Shown: positions 8,149 to 15,677 of the stretch, one piece after another
Position numbering within the stretch: position 1 is the stretch's first letter
How the letters are laid out: the number at the start of each line of letters is the position of its first letter
Assembly (NCBI GenBank): GCA_022822005.1
Contig: JAJECO010000054.1
Span: 96,108 to 160,107 of the forward strand
Direction: 5' to 3'
DNA from: Candidatus Poribacteria bacterium
GTDB lineage: Bacteria > Poribacteria > WGA-4E > PCPOR2b
DNA: 64,000 bases
Notes under the pieces: generated by a model
Seen by the model: only the letters and a program-made list of their open reading frames with translations
Told to the model about the DNA's origin: nothing
The model's database searches: none
Program-made: the position numbers and the translations under genes

Positions 8149-8204
8149 CTTTTCTTCTATTGGCGCGATTGATTGTTAGGGTTCTCACACTCGGCTCCTA
8201 ACCA

Positions 8205-8314
8205 GAGCCTAAGGTTGATTAATCGACAGGCTTTCTCCACCCTATGAGAGAAATCCTGTGGTCGTGTGACAGTCCTTTCAATAAGTCAATGAGAGTCCGC
8301 CATAAAATGACCGC
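8205..8314 (-). repeat. Direct repeat flanking receptor gene, copy A
   Basis: In minus-strand sense this copy runs from the last codons of the receptor gene into its 3' flank. It aligns with 10356-10471 at roughly three of four positions; the best block is TCTCTCATAGGGTGGAGAA followed a few nucleotides later by AATCAACC. The two copies bracket the whole TonB-receptor gene. Confidence 0.65.
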
Positions 8315-10200
8315 CCGGTAAAGGTGTAAAAGGTTGGAATTTTGAAGTCGAAGATGTTATTAACACCGACAGAGGCTTTGAGCCATTTGAGAATTTGCTT
8401 TGACCCCCGAAGATTCCAGATCCAGTTGCTCGGCGCGTACTCTTCATCCTCAAGGACATTGTCGCCGTCGTCGAAGAATCCCCACCTGCTGGCATAACGC
8501 CCGCGCAGATCTACGTTGAAACCAGCGCCTTGGTTAGCGTAGGCAAGTTTGAGGTTGCCGCTATGTTTTGACCGATTGAGCAGTGTCAGCCCTGTCTCCT
8601 TATCCTCACCGTTGAGATGTGCGTAGCCGATTGTTGCGGAGAAACCCCCGATTGAACGGGTGGAAAGCTCAACCTCAACCCCTTCGGTGAATGCTTCGCT
8701 GACGTTGAAATATTGAAATTTACTTCCACCGAGTACGCTCTGCCCGATCCGCTCTGTCTCGATCAGGTTTTGCAGGTTGTTTCGATACAGATGTACCCGT
8801 CCGAGTAGTGCGGATCTAAACCGATATTCAACGCCAAAATTCCAATTACCCGATGACTCCGGTTGTAGATCTGGGTTTCCAAGCACCTGATAGCCGGAGG
8901 TCGGATTGCTGAAATCGAGGTAGAGGTCTTTAAAGTCAGGCGCACGAAAGCCTTGACCAAAGGAGGTCCGGATCGTGACATCAGGGGTCACGCGATACAT
9001 CCCGCTCAACTTCGGGCTGAAGTGTGTTCCAAATTCGGAGTGATAGTCCAGTCTTCCGCCCAAGACGAATGCAAGGTTTGCCATCGGTCGAAATTCGTTT
9101 TGGAAGAAGAGTGAATCGGTTGTAATCTCCCGCTCGCCGCCTGTAATGCGTTGCGATTCAAGATTTTCAAAGATTAACTCCGCACCAACGGTCAGTTGAT
9201 TCTTCGATCCGAGGGCGGTATCAAATTGTGCTTCGCCTTTTATCAGGTCTTGAATCGTCACGTTCGATGATGCGGTAAGGGAGGTGCCACGGTCAATAAC
9301 CGTTGATTCATCGCGGTAGCGTGTGGTGTATATCTTGCCCACCAACTTTGAGCGCGAGCCGAGTTGGTATCCTGTGCCGACGCTTCCACTGAAGTTGTCG
9401 ATATCACCGAGGCGGTCAAAGATGACACCCTCTCTTTCGCTGACACCTTCCTGCTTTTGAGCAAAATACTGTCCCGAAAATAGTAGAGTCGATTTTGGGG
9501 TCAGTTGATACTCAGTTCGTGCGGAATGGGTCCAGTTCTGATAGCCATCAATTGTTGTCGTTAGATCTGACTCATCTAAGTCGATTGGATTTCGACGGTT
9601 TGCTGCAAGGGTCAACAGCGCGTTGAGCTTGGCGCGGTTCAATTCAACTGTGGTGCGGCTGTCGATGGTATTGTGAGTCTCAAGGTTGTTGGTAAATTGA
9701 GCAGCAAATGGGGACGATGCGCTGCGCGTGATGACGTTGATTACGCCGCCCATCGCAGCACTGCCAAAGAGCGCGGAGGAGGCACCTTTAACAATCTCGA
9801 TTCGCTCAACGTTTTCGACCGCAATCCGTGCGAGATCGATTTTGCCAGCGATTCGACCGACTTGGGGTTCGCCATCGAGCAGAATCAGGATGTAATCCGA
9901 ATCGAGCCCCTGTAATTGAACCCCGTCGCCGTGGGCATCGCGATCAACGACGATTCCCACCCGATGTTCAAGCACCTCGCCGATGTTTTCTGCGCCCGTT
10001 GCTTCGATCTCACTGCGTGTGATGACCTCTGTGATAACGGGTGTGTCTTTCAATCGACGTTCGGTTTTTGTGCCAGTGATGACCACTTCATCCATCTGAA
10101 AGAGGTCAGTTTTTAACTCTGTTGCAGCGAAACTTAACCTCGCTCCACCGACCATGAGGATAGCGAAGAATCCTATCCAAAGTCGTTTATGTGAGTGCAT
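8278..10200 (-). CDS. hmuR: TonB-dependent heme receptor (HmuR-like)
   Basis: A 640-residue outer-membrane receptor. I start it at the ATG at 10200 (MHSHKRLWIGFFAILMVGGA), with AAAGGAG upstream and a signal peptide ending SFAA; a longer frame exists upstream but lacks a signal peptide. The TonB box is DEVVITGTKTER. The plug covers residues about 45-150 (TPVITEVITRSEIEATGAENIGEVLEH, GDGVQLQGLDSDYILILLDG, IEIVKGASSALFGSAAMGGVINVITR), followed by a 22-strand barrel ending in the aromatic GGLSLTY. It has the FRAP and NPDL boxes of heme receptors, but no histidine between them. TonB and ExbBD are not in this window. Its neighbours HmuY and HmuTUV support heme as substrate. Confidence 0.88.
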   Translation of the reverse strand: MHSHKRLWIGFFAILMVGGARLSFAATELKTDLFQMDEVVITGTKTERRLKDTPVITEVITRSEIEATGAENIGEVLEHRVGIVVDRDAHGDGVQLQGLDSDYILILLDGEPQVGRIAGKIDLARIAVENVERIEIVKGASSALFGSAAMGGVINVITRSASSPFAAQFTNNLETHNTIDSRTTVELNRAKLNALLTLAANRRNPIDLDESDLTTTIDGYQNWTHSARTEYQLTPKSTLLFSGQYFAQKQEGVSEREGVIFDRLGDIDNFSGSVGTGYQLGSRSKLVGKIYTTRYRDESTVIDRGTSLTASSNVTIQDLIKGEAQFDTALGSKNQLTVGAELIFENLESQRITGGEREITTDSLFFQNEFRPMANLAFVLGGRLDYHSEFGTHFSPKLSGMYRVTPDVTIRTSFGQGFRAPDFKDLYLDFSNPTSGYQVLGNPDLQPESSGNWNFGVEYRFRSALLGRVHLYRNNLQNLIETERIGQSVLGGSKFQYFNVSEAFTEGVEVELSTRSIGGFSATIGYAHLNGEDKETGLTLLNRSKHSGNLKLAYANQGAGFNVDLRGRYASRWGFFDDGDNVLEDEEYAPSNWIWNLRGSKQILKWLKASVGVNNIFDFKIPTFYTFTGRSFYGGLSLTY

Positions 10201-10355
10201 GAATTTGCTCCTTTCTGTGTAATGATTCTGACAATCTGTGCACGATTGATTGTTGTGTAACGCGTCATGCGTAACGGGAGGCAAATGTTTTTTTGCGTTA
10301 CGCATGACTTGCTACACCAGGCTCCCGCGCTTGATTCCTCACCCCAACAAGCTGG

Positions 10356-10471
10356 AGAGCTTAGGGTTGATTATCATCAAGCCTTCTCCACCCTATGAGA
10401 GAAGGTCTGTGGTCATTTAGCATCCCCTTCAATGGGTCGAACAAGCAGGGGCTGCCCTAAGATGACCGCTC
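10356..10471 (-). repeat. Direct repeat flanking receptor gene, copy B
   Basis: Partner of 8205-8314, located between the PepSY gene stop and the receptor start. In RNA sense it can fold as TAGGG and TTGAT pairing with ATCAA and CCCTA around a GATA loop. It includes a block resembling the receptor's terminal codons (GCGGTCAT-TTA-GGC), although no receptor gene ends here. Confidence 0.65.
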
Positions 10472-10481
10472 AATAAGTCGA

Positions 10482-11195
10482 TTAGAAAGTTCGCCAAACA
10501 AAGAAGATTGCAAGGGTCAGTGATCCGAAACCGAGCCCCGCGGCGAATAGACGGGGACCGTGAAGTCGCGTCCAGAGCAGTATCCCGGTAAGCGAGAGGA
10601 TGATTAAGCTGCCAGCGATCGAATCGGCGAGAAGAATCCACGCGGTCCCCACTCCGCTTGCCATGTGCAGACGGTTGAGAAATGCAAAGACATTTCGATC
10701 AAACCGTGTGACGCTGGCGTAACTGTTGCCTACCCAATAGTCCGCGCTGTAGGTACGTTGTGGGTTACTGAAGCTAACACGCCATTTTTCAGGCTGGACC
10801 ACTGACTGCCCATCCCAGCTAATTTCTTGTGGCGGCTCTGAACGCGCACGGCTCCACTTCTTCTCGATATCCAGTTCGACTTGAAGCCACATTGCAAAAT
10901 CCTCGACGCTTTCCGGTCGAACTTCTGGTAGCGCAAGCTCAATCTTTGTCCGTTCGGTTTTAGCGGCGTTAATCTTCATGACGCCTCGATGGTTGAGTAA
11001 AATCCCGGTGATGCCGAAGAGAATACCCAACGTTGCACCCCAGAGTCCAAGCCAAGCGTGTGTTCGACGCAACCATTTGAGAAAGGCACCCCGGCTCCAC
11101 GACGTTGGCAGAAAGGCGTAGGGCGAGCGACGTTTGTCCTGTTTTTTCTGTTTTTTCTCTATGGTTGTTGGAGGTGAACTTGTGTTATCTTGCAC
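10482..11195 (-). CDS. PepSY-associated transmembrane protein
   Basis: A 237-residue inner-membrane protein of the PepSY-TM type, often found beside TonB iron receptors and proposed to act in ferric or heme-iron reduction. A basic N-terminus (KKQKKQDKRR) precedes FLKWLRRTHAWLGLWGATLGILFGITGILLNHRG, the typical first helix with its conserved histidine. A periplasmic PepSY-like segment follows, then a helical pair containing FLNRLHMASG and ILLADSIAGSLIILSLTGILLW. I choose the GTG at 11195 because GGGAGG sits 5 nt before it. A longer frame to 11429 would run through a Fur-like box and a conserved leader and has no ribosome binding site. First gene of the heme operon. Confidence 0.82.
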   Translation of the reverse strand: MQDNTSSPPTTIEKKQKKQDKRRSPYAFLPTSWSRGAFLKWLRRTHAWLGLWGATLGILFGITGILLNHRGVMKINAAKTERTKIELALPEVRPESVEDFAMWLQVELDIEKKWSRARSEPPQEISWDGQSVVQPEKWRVSFSNPQRTYSADYWVGNSYASVTRFDRNVFAFLNRLHMASGVGTAWILLADSIAGSLIILSLTGILLWTRLHGPRLFAAGLGFGSLTLAIFFVWRTF

Positions 11196-11264
11196 CTTAG
11201 CCTCCCTTTTACGTGCACTACGTTTTCTCGAGGGTTGCACAGCCACTGGTCCATTTCTAATCAG

Positions 11265-11379
11265 TGCAGAAAAAGCGTGGACGCAAAAAAGCCCCAATAC
11301 ATCAAGTCGATAGAGATATGGGAGATAGCTAACAATTGGCCGTTGGGAGCAGTCCCTTTTTCTATCGTTCGCCTTTTCT
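11265..11379 (-). promoter_or_regulatory. Conserved 5' leader, copy 1 (partner 21544-21660)
   Basis: Untranslated leader between a Fur-like box and the PepSY start. About 105 nt are identical to the leader of the second iron operon except for one substitution (CTGC against CAGC in a loop) and one T in a T-run. In RNA sense a 7-bp helix CGATAGA/TCTATCG encloses a GGGA-CTGC-TCCC hairpin, and a GGGGC followed by six T closes the block. GCTCC could pair with GGGGC instead, giving a terminator-like alternative. Function is inferred from conservation and position. Confidence 0.7.
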
Positions 11380-11384
11380 TTTTT

Positions 11385-11403
11385 AATAATGAGTCTCAAT
11401 ATC
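11385..11403. promoter_or_regulatory. Fur-like box upstream of heme operon
   Basis: AATAATGAGTCTCAATATC, centred on the dyad TGAG-T-CTCA. The same core occurs before the other two iron operons (21685 and 28326/28403). It overlaps the probable core promoter: ATAAAATTG lies just upstream in both this and the second operon. The assignment to Fur is by dyad form and gene context. Confidence 0.6.
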
Positions 11404-11586
11404 AATAATCGTGCAATTTTATTGAGCAATATCTATACTCTTAGAAATTACGTACTTCAGATTGTAATTGCCCGATTCATTGGGCATTAAGAGTTCACTT
11501 TACCCGTCTCTCTGCTTGTTCCCCATATCGGAATGCTTGGAACCACACGAGGGATAGAGGGGTAAGCATTCAACTGTGTAGGTCCT

Positions 11587-12702
11587 TCAGCATTTGAGAA
11601 GGCGTGAAAACGTGCGGTCTGAGTCATGTCTGTTCCTAACGATAGGAATAATGTTTTCATTGGGGTTCCTTTGTGCGATGAGTTGACTGCCTTTGGCTTC
11701 AAAGCGGAACCCCAGCCGCAAGAGCCCTAACTCGGTGAGAATGCTTGTTACTATCCCCTGTTTCTCCTTGGGAATATAAAATAGAAAATATCCCCCGCCG
11801 CCTGCTCCCAGAATCTTGCCACCCAACGCACCCGCAGCAATGGCACGCTTATAGATGGTATCTAGCTTATGGTTTGAAATGCTATCACAGAGGGTACGTT
11901 TCAAACTCCAACCGCGATGTAACAGATGTCCGATCTCGCAGAGGCAACCTTTGTGATTGTCATTTTTGTAGGGGCAATCCTTGTGGTTGTCCTCGACGAG
12001 AACATCGTAAAACGCTGACACGAGTGCCTTGATTCGCAGTAGCGTCTGGGGACTCGCAGTACGTTTCTGTTCGTGGAATATGGTTTCGGCGCGTCGTTGA
12101 ATTCCTGTGTAGAATAGGGTGAGATTCTCTTCTAAATGGGCTACCATTTCAGAGGTTACCGGGATAGCTTGCGTATTGACACTTTCATCTTTGTTAAACC
12201 GAATCCGCCTCAACCCGCCGTAAGCGGCGATGTACTGATCTTGCTTCCCGATGGGCTGATTCAAGTGCTCTATCTCAATGTTACATGCCTGATGTGCGAG
12301 GGTTTCCGGGGACATTTCGATTCCCCGATAGGCGTACAGCGCATTGAGGAGTCCAACGGTTAACGCGCTTGACGACCCCAACCCACAGCCGCGTGAGGGG
12401 ATATCGGAGCGCACTGTGATAGTCATCCCGCCCCCTGTATACTCCCCGCAAACGGTGGGAAAGGTTTTTCGCACTGCTTCTCGAATCAAAGGGTGCTGAA
12501 TGTGATTCGGATCAGCAACCGTTTCACGATGATGTGGGGTGTCGATAGCAATTTGAGAGTTTCGCTGTCTCGTGATACGAACAGAGATATATTTGTCGAT
12601 GGTGGTGCTGATGGTTTCGCCCCCATGTTCTCGATAAAAACTGGCGATATCGGTGCTACCGCCTACCAAACTGATTCGTATCGGTGTCCGTGAAATAATC
12701 AT
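11587..12702 (-). CDS. GHMP-family sugar kinase (HddA-like)
   Basis: A 371-residue cytoplasmic kinase resembling D-glycero-D-manno-heptose 7-phosphate kinase and related sugar-1-kinases. Motif 1 is RTPIRISLVGGSTDIASFY at the N-terminus; the ATP loop is PSRGCGLGSSSALTVGLLNA near residue 105; the C-terminal glycine motif is GGKILGAGGGGYFLFY near 315. Heptose kinases feed nucleotide-activated heptose into surface glycans; the exact sugar is not determined here. An odd block, EDNHKDCPYKNDNHKGCLC near residue 240, contains two near-identical DNHK-C units encoded by a short DNA repeat and looks like an in-frame insertion. The gene is last in a glycan cluster with ugd and a GT-C transferase. Confidence 0.8.
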   Translation of the reverse strand: MIISRTPIRISLVGGSTDIASFYREHGGETISTTIDKYISVRITRQRNSQIAIDTPHHRETVADPNHIQHPLIREAVRKTFPTVCGEYTGGGMTITVRSDIPSRGCGLGSSSALTVGLLNALYAYRGIEMSPETLAHQACNIEIEHLNQPIGKQDQYIAAYGGLRRIRFNKDESVNTQAIPVTSEMVAHLEENLTLFYTGIQRRAETIFHEQKRTASPQTLLRIKALVSAFYDVLVEDNHKDCPYKNDNHKGCLCEIGHLLHRGWSLKRTLCDSISNHKLDTIYKRAIAAGALGGKILGAGGGGYFLFYIPKEKQGIVTSILTELGLLRLGFRFEAKGSQLIAQRNPNENIIPIVRNRHDSDRTFSRLLKC

Positions 12703-12725
12703 GAGTTCACCTTATGCAGATTAAT

Positions 12726-12888
12726 TAGGTCTTACGCACCTCGGTTGTAAAAATCGTCTCTGATTTTATACGTCGTATGACTTTGACACGTGCTAAGGGT
12801 TATTCAGTTGTGGATACAGGTTGTCTTAGTCTGCCGCCCACAACAGGGGTTAAATCAAAGTTCCGATTTATCAAACGCGTAACTCCTA
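12726..12888. repeat. Decayed MITE-like element at the 3' end of ugd
   Basis: Right end CGTAACTCCTA (12878-12888) is identical to the terminal inverted repeat of the element at 28493-28683. A left end TAGGTCTTACGCA (from 12726) matches with two mismatches. The ugd reading frame stops inside it at 12855. No clear target duplication remains. Confidence 0.45.
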
Positions 12889-14255
12889 ACTCTATCAGAG
12901 CTCCTTCCGATTCCGATGTAATGAAATCCAGCGGCTTCCGCTTCTTGGGGAGTATAAACGTTGCGCCCGTCGATGAGAAACGGTGTATTCATTCGTTTAG
13001 CGAGTGCCTTTAAGTCCATGTTCTGGTACTCCTCCCAATCGGTGATGAGCACCAACGCATCTGCCTTGTGAGTGAGTTCACACACATTGTTGGTAAAAAC
13101 GACAGGGAATCCGTTAAGGGCGTGCCTTGCGTTCTGGATAGCGACGGGATCGTGTGCACGAATATTTGCCCCCTCCTTAATAAGTTGGCGGATAATGTAT
13201 AGCGCTGGCGCTTCTCGGATATCATCTGTGTTTGGCTTGAAGGCAAGACCGAGGATACCGATGGTTTTCCCCTTGAGGGTTATCAGCGCGTCTTGCAACT
13301 TTTCGACGATGCGTCCTCGTTGTCGGAAGTTGACGGTACGTGCTGCTTCAGTGATAGGCATCGCGTATTCGGATTGTGCAGCGACACCTAATAGTGCCGC
13401 TGTATCTTTGGGATAGCAGCTGCCACCCCAGCCGACGCCTGCGTTGAGGAACCGTGGACCTATACGAGAGTCAAGTCCGATGCCTCGGGCAACCTCCGTT
13501 ACATCCGCGCTTACTTTCTCACAGAGCCCTGCGATTTCATTAATGAAACTAATTTTAAGCGCGAGGAAAGTATTCGCGGCGTATTTGAGCATCTCTGCAC
13601 TGTTTGGATCCGTCGTTACCATCGGTGGCGGTTGGTAGCCCGCCGGACGTGGTAATGAACTTGGTGAGTCAAACGTCTGTTCAAGTATCGGTTGATAGAG
13701 ACAGCGTAAGGTGTTTACCGCCTCCTCACAATCTGCTCCAACAACAATCCGATCTGGATAGAACGAACCTTGCAGCGCCAACCCCTCCTGCAAAAACTCC
13801 GGATTGGAAGCAACAGAAACATTCCCTCGTACCCCTCGTGCTGCAAAGACTTTCTCAATGATTTTAGCGACATGCCGATTGGTACCGGTTGGCACCGTGG
13901 ATTTGATAGCGAGGGTATAGTGCCGATCTGGATGACAGACCTGTGCAACTTCCAGTGCTGCTTGTTTCACAAACCGCGTATTTGCCCCACCATTTTTCAG
14001 TGGAGTGCCAACAGTAATCAGGATCAGTTCTGCTTCTGGAACCGCTTCAGCCACATCAGGTGTGAAACAGATAGTGTGTCGCACTTTGTCAAAAAGGTTC
14101 TGGATGCCAGGTTCATGGATAGGGACCTTCCCGGCGTGTAAAAGACCGAGTTTGCCCTTGTCTGTATCCACTGCAGTAACATCATGGTTGAGGGTGGCGA
14201 GCACGACGGCGGTGGTTAACCCAACGTATCCAGTACCGATAATTGCAACTTTCAT
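12855..14255 (-). CDS. ugd: UDP-glucose 6-dehydrogenase
   Basis: A 466-residue NAD-dependent enzyme that oxidises UDP-glucose to UDP-glucuronate for envelope polysaccharide. The Rossmann motif is MKVAIIGTGYVGLTTAVVLA. Other landmarks are the middle helices NSAEMLKYAANTFLALKISFINE, the catalytic cysteine motif GVGWGGSCYPKD near 265, and the C-terminal GLAFKPNTDDIREAP. I start it at the ATG at 14255, preceded by AGGTGAAG, rather than seven codons upstream. The last residues (VRSYAFDKSEL) are encoded by sequence matching a dispersed repeat end, so the natural C-terminus was probably replaced. It sits in an operon with an FAD oxidoreductase and a membrane glycosyltransferase upstream and a GHMP kinase downstream. 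Confidence 0.93.
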   Translation of the reverse strand: MKVAIIGTGYVGLTTAVVLATLNHDVTAVDTDKGKLGLLHAGKVPIHEPGIQNLFDKVRHTICFTPDVAEAVPEAELILITVGTPLKNGGANTRFVKQAALEVAQVCHPDRHYTLAIKSTVPTGTNRHVAKIIEKVFAARGVRGNVSVASNPEFLQEGLALQGSFYPDRIVVGADCEEAVNTLRCLYQPILEQTFDSPSSLPRPAGYQPPPMVTTDPNSAEMLKYAANTFLALKISFINEIAGLCEKVSADVTEVARGIGLDSRIGPRFLNAGVGWGGSCYPKDTAALLGVAAQSEYAMPITEAARTVNFRQRGRIVEKLQDALITLKGKTIGILGLAFKPNTDDIREAPALYIIRQLIKEGANIRAHDPVAIQNARHALNGFPVVFTNNVCELTHKADALVLITDWEEYQNMDLKALAKRMNTPFLIDGRNVYTPQEAEAAGFHYIGIGRSSDRVRSYAFDKSEL

Positions 14256-14307
14256 ATCTTCACCTGTTCTTTGCATGTCTGACCGGTTGTGTTAAGCCAA
14301 ACATAAT

Positions 14308-15672
14308 CTATCCCAATTTTCGTGCTTTAGTGCCGTTTCCCTCATGCACGATCTGATCTATCAATTCTCTCCCTGTTTTGAACAGGTCGTGGAGGTGCAA
14401 GTAGCTAAAGCGGGCGCTTCTTCCTGTCACGTGCAGGTTCTCAAATGTCTCAAAGTATTCGACCAAACGCGCCACCTTCTCTGCGAACCCGACCTCAAGT
14501 ACAGGATACGCGAATGGCAATTTATAAGTTTGATAACAGATAACTTCTTCTATTAGTATTGGTTTTATGCGACGCAACGCTTCCCAGACCTTGGCTCTTA
14601 GTGTTTCTTCGGACATATTCCAGACCGGATCATCGCTGTAACACGGCAGTTCAAGTACAATTACTGTCTGGTTTGTGGGTGCCATGTGAACACTGCGATT
14701 TTTGGGTTCATAAAGCCGTGTAAATGGAAACTCCTCGCTCGGAAAATAGAGTGAAGCGTTTGGCGAAAAGGCGGTTCGATTCAAGCCGAATACACATAAC
14801 ACTAGATTTCTATATTTGATCGAGTCAGCGATAGCTAAAAGTTCCGATGGTGGCGGCGGATCGAGAATTTTTGCTGAGAGTGTTAGTGGCAGTGTGCTAA
14901 TCACCGTATCTGCAGTTAGTTCAACATCGCCATTATTTAATATGACCCGCTCAATTTTGCCGTTTTTGTGAATCAGTCGGCTCACTCTACTGTTGATGTG
15001 GATATGTTTGTCACCAATAAATTCGCTCAACTTATCGACGATCATCCCGAAGCCGTATTTGGGATAAAAGAAACTACCATCCAGATGTCTCGGCTTTTGT
15101 TCCTCACCCAGCAGAGAAGCACGGATAAAGGTTTTCAGATCGAGTCCTTTTAACCGCTTTCCCGATATAGCTGTAGATAGTTTGTGTGTGGTTTCGCCCC
15201 ACAGTTTTTGAGAGTAGTTGAGCAGAAAACGTTCTGCCAACGTTCTACCGTACTGATTGACTGCAAATGTCTCAAAGTTATCTGTTACTGTTTCACTCGG
15301 TGCTTGCAACTTATCCCAAGTAATTTTCAGCAGCGTCTTGGCATCCAGTTTTCCAGCCAAATCATTCAATGTCAGCGGAAATCGGAAAAATTGCCCCTCG
15401 AAAAAGATTTCGCTCGGTGCATCAACGCGTAGCAATGCGTCGCCTAACAGTTTTTTGACCTCACTTGTGACTTCAGGATCTTTATCGTGAAATCGGTGGG
15501 CACCGGTATCAAACCGGAAATCCCCGGCCTGAAGCGTACGGCAATTCCCTCCGACATCTGTACCTGCTTCAAAGAGAGCGAAATCAAGCCCACGTTTCTT
15601 TGCGTAATAACCGGCTGTCAGTGCTGCGGGACCTCCACCGAGAATTTGGATGTCAGTTTCAATAGGTTGCAT
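14308..15672 (-). CDS. FAD-dependent oxidoreductase (protoporphyrinogen oxidase / UDP-galactopyranose mutase-like)
   Basis: A 454-residue soluble flavoprotein. Its N-terminal FAD-binding motif is IQILGGGPAALTAGYYAKK with the acidic strand end FALFEAGTDVGGNCRT. RFDTGAHRFHDKDPEV and FFEGQFFRFPLTLNDLAGKL follow, a pattern shared by amine-oxidase-like desaturases and by UDP-galactopyranose-mutase-like enzymes of glycan clusters. The C-terminal end with VTGRSARFSYLHLHDLFKTGRE is the second FAD contact. The gene sits 5 bp after the membrane glycosyltransferase and upstream of ugd, so a sugar-nucleotide or lipid-linked glycan substrate is more likely than porphyrin. Substrate not assignable from sequence alone. 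Confidence 0.75.
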   Translation of the reverse strand: MQPIETDIQILGGGPAALTAGYYAKKRGLDFALFEAGTDVGGNCRTLQAGDFRFDTGAHRFHDKDPEVTSEVKKLLGDALLRVDAPSEIFFEGQFFRFPLTLNDLAGKLDAKTLLKITWDKLQAPSETVTDNFETFAVNQYGRTLAERFLLNYSQKLWGETTHKLSTAISGKRLKGLDLKTFIRASLLGEEQKPRHLDGSFFYPKYGFGMIVDKLSEFIGDKHIHINSRVSRLIHKNGKIERVILNNGDVELTADTVISTLPLTLSAKILDPPPPSELLAIADSIKYRNLVLCVFGLNRTAFSPNASLYFPSEEFPFTRLYEPKNRSVHMAPTNQTVIVLELPCYSDDPVWNMSEETLRAKVWEALRRIKPILIEEVICYQTYKLPFAYPVLEVGFAEKVARLVEYFETFENLHVTGRSARFSYLHLHDLFKTGRELIDQIVHEGNGTKARKLG

Positions 15673-15677
15673 TTTAC

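Noticed and set aside
8205..10471. Cobalamin or other known riboswitch in the receptor-flanking repeats
   Set aside because: No conserved B12-box or other recognisable riboswitch core.
11196..11429. N-terminal extension of the PepSY gene
   Set aside because: It runs through the Fur-like box and conserved leader, has no ribosome binding site, and a GTG with GGGAGG at 11195 gives a normal N-terminus.
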